From Prevotella sp. (GTDB lineage: Bacteria > Bacteroidota > Bacteroidia > Bacteroidales > Bacteroidaceae), in NCBI GenBank assembly GCA_021203705.1, contig JAJQAR010000058.1, positions 1 through 9,342 on the forward strand: DNA of 9,342 nt, read 5' to 3'. Position 1 is the stretch's first letter; each line of letters opens with the position of its first letter. Below are positions 1-6,500 of this stretch, piece by piece. Under the pieces are notes generated by a model. The model did no database searches and was not told the DNA's origin. It was given only the letters and a program-made list of their open reading frames with translations. The translations under genes and the position numbers were made by a program.

Positions 1-40
1 TGTAAGTATCTGTATTGCTAAATAATAAACGAACTATAGG

Positions 41-57
41 GCTTATTTAATATAAGC
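41..57. repeat. short inverted repeat in AT-rich leader
   Basis: The sequence shows 6-bp arms GCTTAT (41-46) and ATAAGC (52-57) around a 5-nt spacer, in AT-rich DNA upstream of the secreted-protein gene. It could be a weak hairpin or a protein-binding palindrome, or chance. No clear TAnnTTTG promoter motif was found between 1 and 151, so the start of transcription for the downstream gene is not resolved. Confidence 0.2.
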
Positions 58-74
58 GATATTTATTTACTAAT

Positions 75-120
75 CCTACCTTTCTCTTAGTATGAGGTAT
101 CAGAATAAGAGAAAGGTAGG
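75..120. terminator. 15-bp perfect inverted repeat, candidate terminator or leader hairpin
   Basis: The arm at 75-89 (CCTACCTTTCTCTTA) is the exact reverse complement of 106-120 (TAAGAGAAAGGTAGG), with a 16-nt spacer at 90-105. If one bulged base at 74 is allowed, three more pairs form between 71-73 and 121-123. On the + strand the stem is followed by TTAATGTTTTAAAA, an interrupted T tract. The likeliest reading is a factor-independent terminator for a gene lying left of the window. It ends about 31 nt before the ATG at 152, so it could instead be a 5' leader structure of that gene. The sequence alone does not decide between these. Confidence 0.5.
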
Positions 121-151
121 TTAATGTTTTAAAAATACTCTCTATAAAATT

Positions 152-1354
152 ATGAGGAAAACTTTACTATTTTTATTTCTTACGTCGGTGATGTCGGTAT
201 TCGCTCAGTACACTGGCAATGGTTATTATCGTGTGCAGAATGTGCAGACAGGGCGTTATATTGTACTTTTAGATGACTATGGAAAAATAAATTATACCAC
301 AACAGATGCAGATTTGAATGCTATTCGTACATTCAAAGGTTATGAGACTGTTGTTTCCAATCCTGGTTCCATAATTTATGCTGAGCAGCAGGGAACGGAC
401 AATGCGTATAGGTTGTATTCTCAGGGGACAGATACCTATAGCATAGTAGGTGTATATCTTAAACTCCTTGAAAATAGTGATGGTACATACAAGGCATACG
501 CAACGTACAGTGGCGCTACAAAATACTTGGCAGACGAAGATGGAGATTATGATCAAGGTTATCTGCTGACAAATGGCAGCCGTGATCCTTCGAATTATAT
601 TTCCAATTGGAATATAATTCCAGTGAGGGTTTCTGACGAGAGCAATTATTTCGGTTTGACACCGGAATACACCGTAGGCGACAGCTATTATCTTACATTT
701 TATGCCGCATTCCCATTCAGTTTCGCATCGGAGGGGATGACTGCCTATTATGTCAGTAAGGTGGTTACTGCAAATGATGGCTTTGGAATGGCTGTATGGC
801 AGGAAATAACAGATGAGATGAAACCCTCTGCGACGCCGATGATAGTAAAGTGTTCTTCTACTGAACCAGCAAACAACAAGCTGAACTTGCTTTCGTCGTC
901 TTCCACCACAGTTTCAGGGAATAATTTAGCAGGAGTTTATTTTTGCAATGAAGATGAAGGCAATCACCGGGATGTGGTGCAATATAACGCTACAACAATG
1001 CGCATACTTGGTCTTACATCAAGCGGAGAATTAGGTTTTGTTTCTCTTCCTAACGATTCAGTATATTACATTCCTGCCAATACTGCATATCTTAAAGTGC
1101 CGGAAGAACCAGGTAAAGTTGCGGCAAGTGAGTTTCAGCTCGTAACGGAAGAAGAGTATGAGGAACTGTTGCGGCAGCATTCAAATGCAGGAATAGAAAT
1201 AGAGGAGGTTGTCAAGGATGACACCAGCAACAATAACAATGTGTCGGGTGTATATACTTTGACAGGTATAAAAGTATGTGAGGGCAACGCATTACCTGAA
1301 AGTATTGCATCTGGAATTTATATAGTAGGTGGCAAGAAAGTTGTTGTACGTTAG
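152..1354 (+). CDS. secreted protein with C-terminal sorting-like tail, function unknown
   Basis: This is a complete 400-residue reading frame. Residues 1-19 form a typical signal peptide (MRKT, a hydrophobic run LLFLFLTSVMSV, then FAQ), which supports the start at 152 and export across the inner membrane. Residues of about 23-157 begin GYYRVQNVQTGRYIVL and resemble the beta-trefoil or ricin-like repeats common in Bacteroidales secreted proteins. The centre contains SYYLTFYAAFPFSF...AYYVSKV and later YYIPANTAYLKVP, motifs I recognise from many uncharacterised Prevotella and Bacteroides exported proteins. The last 37 residues (364-400; GVYTLTGIKV, then GIYIVGGKKVVVR) look like a type A C-terminal sorting domain of the type IX secretion system, or the related short tail widespread in Prevotella. 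No catalytic motif is visible, so surface or extracellular binding is only an inference. The gene stands alone on its strand, and its stop overlaps the stop of the convergent gene by 4 bp. Confidence 0.85.
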   Translation: MRKTLLFLFLTSVMSVFAQYTGNGYYRVQNVQTGRYIVLLDDYGKINYTTTDADLNAIRTFKGYETVVSNPGSIIYAEQQGTDNAYRLYSQGTDTYSIVGVYLKLLENSDGTYKAYATYSGATKYLADEDGDYDQGYLLTNGSRDPSNYISNWNIIPVRVSDESNYFGLTPEYTVGDSYYLTFYAAFPFSFASEGMTAYYVSKVVTANDGFGMAVWQEITDEMKPSATPMIVKCSSTEPANNKLNLLSSSSTTVSGNNLAGVYFCNEDEGNHRDVVQYNATTMRILGLTSSGELGFVSLPNDSVYYIPANTAYLKVPEEPGKVAASEFQLVTEEEYEELLRQHSNAGIEIEEVVKDDTSNNNNVSGVYTLTGIKVCEGNALPESIASGIYIVGGKKVVVR

Positions 1355-2337
1355 AATATTCTCCACGAAAAACGTACATTAATAACGGGATAAACCTTGA
1401 ATTTGGAGATTACGTCAACGTAGTCTCCAACTTTTCCTCTTATATTAACTACATCCTTTGCCAAGTTGGTGCCATCATGTGTGATTATCTCTGGTGTGCC
1501 GCCCCAGAACATCGCACCGCAGTCGAAGGAGACCATAAACTTATCTTCTTTGGGAATTAACCTGCCACCATAGCCGAAACCTACGTAAGGCTTGAAACTG
1601 TTCGCTCTTATCTTCGCTTTCACCATACTGTTATCACCGGGAACCATGAAATAAGGTGTTCCATCGGAATAGTCACCCATGTGTATTCCCATCCTACCGT
1701 ATTCCAAAATCTTATCCTCATAATCAGGGTCTAAATAATAATCACCTATTATAGGTTCGTAATTTACGATTTTGTCATAGATATTATTGTAGATACTGAC
1801 AGCCAAAAGCGAAGGCATGTCAGCAGTGGTGTTGTAGGCTTTTGCTATCTTTGAAGGGCCGAGATAGAAACCTCCCGTAAAATGCCAATGTTTGTTGTGG
1901 AACGGGAATACATCGACTAAAAGATTGAAGTTATAGAATGTGGGAATACCAATCATGTCAATGGTCTTGTCAACACGATAGCCTGTAAAGCTTTCTAATT
2001 TATCTATCATGTTGTCTAAATTTGTGGTTACCCAGTTGCCATCTTCATCGAACCTTCCGCTTTCAATGCCGAAGTGCATTTTAGTGGAGATATGAGGCAT
2101 GAAAGAGAAGCCAGCCCTGATCTGTACCTCCTTGCAAATGGGCGTGGCAATGTCAATACCCAAACCGGTAGTTCCCGCCGTGATAGATAAATCAAGATGC
2201 CTGAAAGCTTTCACGGTAGTTTTATTATCGGTATTACTGTCGGTATTGATGTCGGTATTACCTTCAATTTGTGCAAATGCCGCTAATGGTAAAATACACG
2301 CGAAAGCGGCAATCACACATTTTTTATTTATGTTCAT
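1351..2337 (-). CDS. outer-membrane beta-barrel-like protein
   Basis: This is a 328-residue frame with a clear signal peptide (MNINKKCVIAAFACILPLAAFA, cleaved before Q23). The mature part opens with a short N-T-D-x repeat linker (about residues 27-38), followed by alternating polar and hydrophobic segments rich in Gly and aromatic residues, such as LDLSITAGTTGLGIDIA, HWHFTGGFYLG and KPYVGFGYGGRL. It ends VNVRFSWRIF with a terminal Phe, the usual beta-signal of outer-membrane barrels. These traits support an outer-membrane protein, but I cannot name a family. It lies 15 bp downstream of the HAD gene on the same strand, so it is probably the last gene of the rfbA operon. A role in the surface-polysaccharide pathway is possible by context only. 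No terminator fits behind it, because its stop overlaps the stop of the convergent gene. Confidence 0.8.
   Translation of the reverse strand: MNINKKCVIAAFACILPLAAFAQIEGNTDINTDSNTDNKTTVKAFRHLDLSITAGTTGLGIDIATPICKEVQIRAGFSFMPHISTKMHFGIESGRFDEDGNWVTTNLDNMIDKLESFTGYRVDKTIDMIGIPTFYNFNLLVDVFPFHNKHWHFTGGFYLGPSKIAKAYNTTADMPSLLAVSIYNNIYDKIVNYEPIIGDYYLDPDYEDKILEYGRMGIHMGDYSDGTPYFMVPGDNSMVKAKIRANSFKPYVGFGYGGRLIPKEDKFMVSFDCGAMFWGGTPEIITHDGTNLAKDVVNIRGKVGDYVDVISKFKVYPVINVRFSWRIF
1403..1435 (+). terminator. candidate intrinsic terminator embedded in the convergent gene
   Basis: The arm at 1403-1414 pairs with 1419-1430 over 12 bp with a single G-T wobble (1410 with 1423), around a TCAA tetraloop, and the stem is followed by CTTTTCC. 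On the + strand this has the form of an intrinsic terminator 48 nt past the stop of the secreted-protein gene. It lies inside the coding sequence of the outer-membrane protein (around VGDYVDVI), so it may also be a coding coincidence. Confidence 0.45.
2228..2263 (-). repeat. 12-nt tandem repeat encoding N-T-D-x linker
   Basis: The core TCGGTATT occurs at 2228, 2240 and 2252, an exact 12-nt period over three copies. On the - strand it encodes the successive tetrapeptides NTDI, NTDS and NTDN just behind the signal peptide of the outer-membrane protein. The unit is a multiple of three, so a change in copy number would alter linker length without shifting the frame. Confidence 0.7.
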
Positions 2338-2352
2338 AGTTATATTTTAAGA

Positions 2353-2790
2353 TCAAAATTGCCACCAGTGGTGCTTTTTCTTTCTTCTTTCATCATGATA
2401 TGACATGTCCCCCCTGCGTTCTCTGTATATATCATAATGTGTCTTATGTTCACTTATCATCCTATAGATAGTGCCCCAGTCAGGAAGCCCTCCGACATTG
2501 CAGTCGTCAATGAATACTTCCGCCTTAATTTTTCTTGAGAAGTATTTGTTGCTTGAAGAGCCATTCTCTTCAGGATAATCCTTGTTCACCGCATAAAACT
2601 CAACGCCACGGTCTTTGCACCATTGCACAGCCTCATCCAACAGTTTTCCTTCACGTACGGTCCAAAGGATAATCTTATGATGGTCGGCAATAAGTTTCTT
2701 GATAGTATCCGTGGCAAAAGGAATTTCTTCTCCTATTTCCGGATACTTATGCTCAACGATTGTTCCGTCAAAGTCTAATGCTATTGTCAT
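2353..2790 (-). CDS. small HAD-type hydrolase (BT0820-like)
   Basis: This 145-residue protein is a minimal haloacid dehalogenase-superfamily phosphohydrolase. Motif I is D6-F7-D8-G9-T10, which supplies the nucleophile Asp6 and the acid/base Asp8. Motif II is W43-T44-x-R46. A lysine suited to motif III lies near K82 or K87, and motif IV is I94-D95-D96. There is no room for a large cap domain, so the substrate is probably either a small phosphate ester or a group on a larger polymer; I cannot predict it. It resembles the short stand-alone HAD proteins conserved in Bacteroides (BT0820 type), which are about the same length. The C-terminus is strongly basic (RRKKKHH) and ends WWQF. It sits between the tyrosine autokinase gene (53 bp upstream) and the outer-membrane protein gene (15 bp downstream) and is presumably co-transcribed. 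A phosphatase role toward a polysaccharide intermediate is a context guess. There is no signal peptide, so it acts in the cytoplasm. Confidence 0.85.
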   Translation of the reverse strand: MTIALDFDGTIVEHKYPEIGEEIPFATDTIKKLIADHHKIILWTVREGKLLDEAVQWCKDRGVEFYAVNKDYPEENGSSSNKYFSRKIKAEVFIDDCNVGGLPDWGTIYRMISEHKTHYDIYRERRGDMSYHDERRKKKHHWWQF

Positions 2791-2843
2791 GTTGATAATT
2801 TGATGTTTATAAAAGTAAGAGAATGTTTTAAATTAAAGACAAA

Positions 2844-5360
2844 TCAGCGTTTAATGGAAGTGTCATTCTTATTGGCATAATGGCTGGTGGAGTAATTGCC
2901 ATAGTTGCCGTAATTACCATATCTTCCGTATTTGCCATACTTACCATAATAACCATATCGGCTATATTTGCCATACTTACCGTAGCCATAGTAATAGCCG
3001 TATTTCTTCATTGACAGGTCAATACCGTTGATGGCAATACACATATTAGGCAATTTCTTCTCTTCTGCCAACGAGTTTATCATACCGAAGTTTACTTTCG
3101 GAGTGAAGTCGGCGCGGCACATGTAAACCGTGATGTTTGCACTCTTTCCAATCTGCAGTGTATCGGTAACAAGACCTACAGGCGCACTATCGATAAGAAC
3201 ATAGTCGTAATGTTCTTTCAGAAGTCCAATCACCTTTTCCAGCGACGGGCGTGAAACGAGTTCCGCAGGGTTAGGAGGTATAGGACCGGCCATAAGCAGG
3301 TCGAGGTTGGCGTTTATTCCAGAGGGCAGAACCTGTGATTTCACTTTTTCCCATTCAGGGTCATCATGAGTGAGGAGTACCGTTATACCGTTATGGTGAT
3401 TGTTTATGTCAAACAGCTCTGCCAATCGAGGTTTACGTATGTCGAGACCAACCAGAATCACTTTCTTACCCAATAAAGCGAAACTTACTGCGAGATTGGC
3501 TGCCGTAAAAGTCTTTCCCTCACCCGATGTGGAGGATGTGAACAATATCACATTCTCTTTATCCTTAAGCATGAACTGGATGTTGGTACGCATAGAGCGG
3601 AATATTTCCTCCATTTGGTTGTTCTCGTTCTCATGTACGACGATGTCAGCCTTTGTCTTGGCAGTCTCGCTTGCCGTAACAATATCAGCGATAATCGGAA
3701 GTTGCGTGAGGTTAGCCACATCGTCATGGCCTTCTATCCTATAACGGAAGAAATTGATGATGTAGATACAGCCTGCAGGTATTGCAAAGCCCAACACGAA
3801 TGCTATGAGTAGTATTATGCTACCTTTAGGACTTACCTTACCATCAAATTTCGGGTTTTCAATGAGCTTACCTTTGTCAGCAGTAGCCGCCAAAGAGATA
3901 GAGTTTTCCTCACGTTTCTGCAAGAGCATAAGGTAAAGCCCGGATTTAACTTCCTGCTGTCTGCCGATTTGCGTAAGAATTCTTTCCTGTTGAGGAACTC
4001 TTGTCACATCGCTGCTGTATTGTTTCAATTGTCTGTTGATAGCATCCCGTTGTATCTCGAGGTTTTTCTTTGCTTGCTGTAAAGCCTGTTGTATGCTGGC
4101 CTGCATGTTATCAAGCTGTGAAGTGAGCTCTGTTACAACAGGGCTGTTTTCAGAAGCGGTGTTGAGCAGTCTGTTTCGTTCAAGTGCAATCTTGTTGTAT
4201 TCGTTGATAAGAGAAGTTGAGGATTCGTCTTTCAATCCTACATTAGAAGGTAGAACCTGGTGTTTGTTACCAGGGCGGTTGGCGAATTGGATCAAACTGG
4301 CGATGAGAGACAGTTGCGTCTCTGCTTCGGTCAATTTTTGTTCGTATGTTGATGTATTTGCCGAAGCGGTGGAGGCATTAAGTTGCAGTTCCATCAAGTT
4401 GTTCTGTCTCTTATATTTTTCCAATTCATCATCGGTACTTCCGAGTTCGATATTGATTTTCTCCAAACGGTCGTTTATAAACTGTTCTGTACTTATTGCC
4501 AATTCATTCTTGTCGTTGTTAGCCTGTCGGTTATAGCATACCACCAGTTGGCGCATGTAGTCCATACCACGAGTAATGCTCTGGTTCTTGAATTCAATGT
4601 TGAATACTGAAGAAGTCTTTGATGTCTGTTCAACGGTGAGGTTTTGCACATAATCATAGGAAGCGATACGTGGAGAATTGATGTCAACGATAAGCGTCTC
4701 ACCTTCTTCCAGTTTATAGTCGCCGTTATTCGTCAGGAATATTTTTCCCACCTTTGTGTTTATAGTGGAAGGAATACTTTTTATCTTCTGCTCGAAGTCG
4801 TATGGGCCTGATGATGTTAACTCGTTTATGGATATGTAATAAGAGCCACTTATTTCGTAACCATCTTTCTTGCGGGTTATCTCCAATGTTATAGGGGCAT
4901 TCAGTTTGTCAAGATGTTCGTTGTCCATATCCACATTGATAGGATTTTCCTTATAGACAAGGGTTTTCTTGATAGGTCCCCTCATATAGTAGTTTACGTA
5001 AATCTTGAGATCACGCACTGCCTCTTCAGCTATGGTAGAGGAAGTGAGGATTTCCTTCTCGTTCTCCGTACCATAACTATTGCTTATTATACCGAGGTTT
5101 TGCATGCTTTCAAGCGTCTGCAACATCCCGCTGCCACTCTTCTTGTTGTTGTCATCCTTAATGAGAAGTTTTGCCGTCATGTTGTAAACAGGCGTCTTGT
5201 ACCGAATGTACAGGAAACCGATGCAAAGGCAAATGAGCACAGACAGGAGAAACCATTTCCAATTCAGGATGAATGCAGTATAGATAGTTTCAAAACTGAA
5301 GGAGGATGTTTCTGTCTCTTTCGTCTCTTGATATTTCTGATTGTTTTCTATTTCACTCAT
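2844..5360 (-). CDS. wzc: Wzc-type polysaccharide co-polymerase and tyrosine autokinase
   Basis: This is a complete 838-residue inner-membrane protein of the fused Wzz-plus-BY-kinase type. A cytoplasmic N-terminus is followed by membrane segment 1 (about 34-52) and the proline motif KTPVY (P57). The periplasmic Wzz part contains a long helical, coiled-coil-like region (about 283-480) that includes PQQERILTQIGRQQ, typical of the GNVR region. Membrane segment 2 lies at about 514-536. The cytoplasmic kinase domain has Walker A STSGEGKT (K616, T617), Walker A' VILVGLDIRK (D640, R642, K643) and Walker B YDYVLIDSAP (D724). The tail (787-828) carries 17 tyrosines, the autophosphorylation cluster. 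All key kinase motifs are intact. In this family, cycles of ATP-dependent tyrosine phosphorylation control chain length and export of capsule or exopolysaccharide; Ptk1 of Porphyromonas gingivalis is a relative. The partner export porin Wza is not adjacent here. The gene lies 30 bp behind rfbA in the same operon. Confidence 0.95.
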   Translation of the reverse strand: MSEIENNQKYQETKETETSSFSFETIYTAFILNWKWFLLSVLICLCIGFLYIRYKTPVYNMTAKLLIKDDNNKKSGSGMLQTLESMQNLGIISNSYGTENEKEILTSSTIAEEAVRDLKIYVNYYMRGPIKKTLVYKENPINVDMDNEHLDKLNAPITLEITRKKDGYEISGSYYISINELTSSGPYDFEQKIKSIPSTINTKVGKIFLTNNGDYKLEEGETLIVDINSPRIASYDYVQNLTVEQTSKTSSVFNIEFKNQSITRGMDYMRQLVVCYNRQANNDKNELAISTEQFINDRLEKINIELGSTDDELEKYKRQNNLMELQLNASTASANTSTYEQKLTEAETQLSLIASLIQFANRPGNKHQVLPSNVGLKDESSTSLINEYNKIALERNRLLNTASENSPVVTELTSQLDNMQASIQQALQQAKKNLEIQRDAINRQLKQYSSDVTRVPQQERILTQIGRQQEVKSGLYLMLLQKREENSISLAATADKGKLIENPKFDGKVSPKGSIILLIAFVLGFAIPAGCIYIINFFRYRIEGHDDVANLTQLPIIADIVTASETAKTKADIVVHENENNQMEEIFRSMRTNIQFMLKDKENVILFTSSTSGEGKTFTAANLAVSFALLGKKVILVGLDIRKPRLAELFDINNHHNGITVLLTHDDPEWEKVKSQVLPSGINANLDLLMAGPIPPNPAELVSRPSLEKVIGLLKEHYDYVLIDSAPVGLVTDTLQIGKSANITVYMCRADFTPKVNFGMINSLAEEKKLPNMCIAINGIDLSMKKYGYYYGYGKYGKYSRYGYYGKYGKYGRYGNYGNYGNYSTSHYANKNDTSIKR
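2877..3002 (-). repeat. repetitive tyrosine-cluster coding segment of wzc
   Basis: This DNA encodes residues 787-828 of the autokinase, built from Y-G-K-Y, G-R-Y and G-N-Y triplets, with a 9-nt periodicity over the most regular part (about residues 806-823). It holds 17 Tyr in 42 residues. The near-tandem nature suggests it can gain or lose units in frame, changing the number of phosphorylation sites. Confidence 0.75.
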
Positions 5361-5390
5361 TGCTTTATAGATTTTCTTTAAGTTGTCAAT

Positions 5391-6272
5391 TTAATTTTTT
5401 GTGTCTATCAGTTCCATAAGGTATTTGCCATAATCGTTTTTCAACATAGGCGCAGCCGTTTCTATCAGTTTTTCAGAATCGATCCAGCCTTGTTTGTAAG
5501 CAATTTCCTCAAGACATGCTATTTTAAGACCTTGTCGTTTTTCGATTACCTCTATGAAAGTAGAAGCCTCACTTAGGCTGTCGTGAGTTCCCGTGTCAAG
5601 CCAGGCGAAACCCCGTTGAAGAGTCTTTACTTTCAGTGTACCCAGTTTGAGGTATTCCTGGTTGACAGTGGTTATTTCCAATTCACCCCTTGCACTTGGC
5701 TTGATATTCTTTGCTATGTCCACCACGCTGTTAGGATAGAAATAGAGGCCTACAACGGCGTAATTGCTTTTTGGCTTAGCGGGTTTTTCCTCGATGCTCA
5801 GGCAGTTGCCCTTATCGTCAAATTCCGCGACGCCATATCTCTCCGGGTCATTGACATAATATCCAAACACGGTAGCTTTATTATCTTTTTCAGCATTTTT
5901 TACGCTGTCGTTCAGCAGTGTGGTAAATCCCGCACCATGGAAGATATTATCACCCAACACTAAGCATACACAGTCGTTCCCGATAAAATCTTCACCGATA
6001 ATGAATGCCTGTGCCAGTCCGTCTGGTGAGGGCTGTTCAGCATATTCAAACCTCATACCTAAGTTTGAGCCGTCCCCAAGAAGTCTTTTAAATCCTGGCA
6101 GGTCGTAAGGAGTGGATATGATAAGAATATCTTTAATACCTGCGAGCATAAGTACGGAAATGGGGTAATATATCATTGGCTTATCAAAAATAGGTATTAA
6201 CTGTTTGCTAATACCTTTGGTGATGGGATAAAGACGGGTTCCAGAACCACCAGCCAATACAATTCCTTTCAT
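5391..6272 (-). CDS. rfbA: glucose-1-phosphate thymidylyltransferase
   Basis: This 293-residue cytoplasmic enzyme joins dTTP and glucose 1-phosphate to give dTDP-glucose and pyrophosphate, the first step toward dTDP-L-rhamnose and related deoxysugars. The nucleotide-binding signature G8-G9-S10-G11-T12-R13-L14-Y15-P16 is followed by SKQLIP (K23), [11 protein letters not shown] (79-89), LGDNIF with metal-binding D108, IEEKP (160-164), GELEITTVN (196-204) and WLDTGTH (224-230) with D226. Length and motif order match full-length RmlA/RfbA. The start at 6272 places the nucleotide-binding loop immediately at the N-terminus, as expected. It is the first gene after a convincing promoter and a structured leader, and heads the operon with wzc. 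The rfbB, rfbC and rfbD genes are not nearby, so the pathway must be completed elsewhere in the genome. Confidence 0.96.
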   Translation of the reverse strand: MKGIVLAGGSGTRLYPITKGISKQLIPIFDKPMIYYPISVLMLAGIKDILIISTPYDLPGFKRLLGDGSNLGMRFEYAEQPSPDGLAQAFIIGEDFIGNDCVCLVLGDNIFHGAGFTTLLNDSVKNAEKDNKATVFGYYVNDPERYGVAEFDDKGNCLSIEEKPAKPKSNYAVVGLYFYPNSVVDIAKNIKPSARGELEITTVNQEYLKLGTLKVKTLQRGFAWLDTGTHDSLSEASTFIEVIEKRQGLKIACLEEIAYKQGWIDSEKLIETAAPMLKNDYGKYLMELIDTKN

Positions 6273-6303
6273 GTTATTTATATGTTTTTAAACCATTTAT
6301 ATT

Positions 6304-6362
6304 AGAGTGTTACGGAGAGCACTCTTTTATAACGTTCTAATGATTATTATTTCATTGTAGAA
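6304..6362 (-). promoter_or_regulatory. two-hairpin 5' leader of the rfbA-wzc operon
   Basis: Between the predicted transcription start (near 6373) and the rfbA ATG (6272) lie two inverted repeats. The first has AGAGTG at 6304-6309 against CACTCT at 6320-6325, extendable by one wobble and one A-T pair. The second pairs TTCTAATGA at 6335-6343 with 6352-6362, with a 2-nt bulge. No open reading frame or known riboswitch class is recognised. A leader of about 100 nt is long enough to host attenuation or RNA-level control, but that is inference. Read on the + strand, the first hairpin is followed by TTTTAT, so it could alternatively stop stray + strand transcripts. Confidence 0.4.
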
Positions 6363-6379
6363 TGATACACAATGCTTTG

Positions 6380-6411
6380 CAAAGGTATGAAAAAAGTGGA
6401 TAATAATCAAA
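6380..6411 (-). promoter_or_regulatory. promoter of the rfbA-wzc operon (Bacteroidetes type)
   Basis: Read on the - strand, TTTG (6411-6408) is followed after 20 nt by TACCTTTG (6387-6380), matching the Bacteroidetes primary sigma consensus TTTG, 19-20 bp, TAnnTTTG. The start of transcription is expected a few bases on, near 6373, giving a 5' untranslated leader of about 100 nt before the rfbA ATG. Confidence 0.7.
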
Positions 6412-6417
6412 TTTTAT

Positions 6418-6448
6418 TTTGCTTTTTGACGCATTTGATGTAATTTTG
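6418..6448 (+). promoter_or_regulatory. promoter of the 210-aa protein-mtaB-glycosyltransferase operon
   Basis: TTTG at 6418-6421 is followed after 19 nt by TAATTTTG at 6441-6448, an exact match to TTTG, N19, TAnnTTTG. Transcription would begin near 6455, leaving a leader of about 45 nt before the ATG at 6501. Its -33 element lies 6 bp from the -33 element of the divergent rfbA promoter. Confidence 0.72.
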
Positions 6449-6500
6449 CAATCACCATTTTATTAAACAGGGCCAAACACCCATTAATATTATTTAGCTT

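Noticed and set aside
75..120. Inverted repeat as an invertible (phase-variable) promoter
   Set aside because: Known Bacteroides invertible promoters have their inverted repeats separated by far more DNA. A 16-nt spacer cannot hold a promoter, and no recombinase gene is nearby.
1254..1277. Inverted repeat ATACTTT / AAAGTAT with a 10-nt loop as terminator of the - strand operon
   Set aside because: The stem is 7 bp, nearly all A-T, and has no T run after it on the - strand. It is too weak to call.
4036..4536. A 166-codon open frame on the + strand inside wzc
   Set aside because: It lies antisense to the coiled-coil part of the autokinase and encodes a Cys/Ser-rich sequence without known features. 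It is a shadow of the real gene.
4914..5381. A 155-codon open frame on the + strand over the 5' end of wzc
   Set aside because: The opposite strand encodes the clear membrane segment and Wzz domain of the autokinase. The product on this strand has no recognisable domain and no promoter ahead.
6304..6329. Hairpin plus TTTT as a + strand terminator
   Set aside because: No + strand gene ends before it; the neighbouring gene rfbA is on the other strand. It is kept as part of the rfbA leader instead, with the terminator reading noted as an alternative.
6425..6428. A second TTTG as the -33 element of the + strand promoter
   Set aside because: It lies only 12 bp from TAATTTTG. The TTTG at 6418-6421, at 19 bp, fits the consensus spacing.
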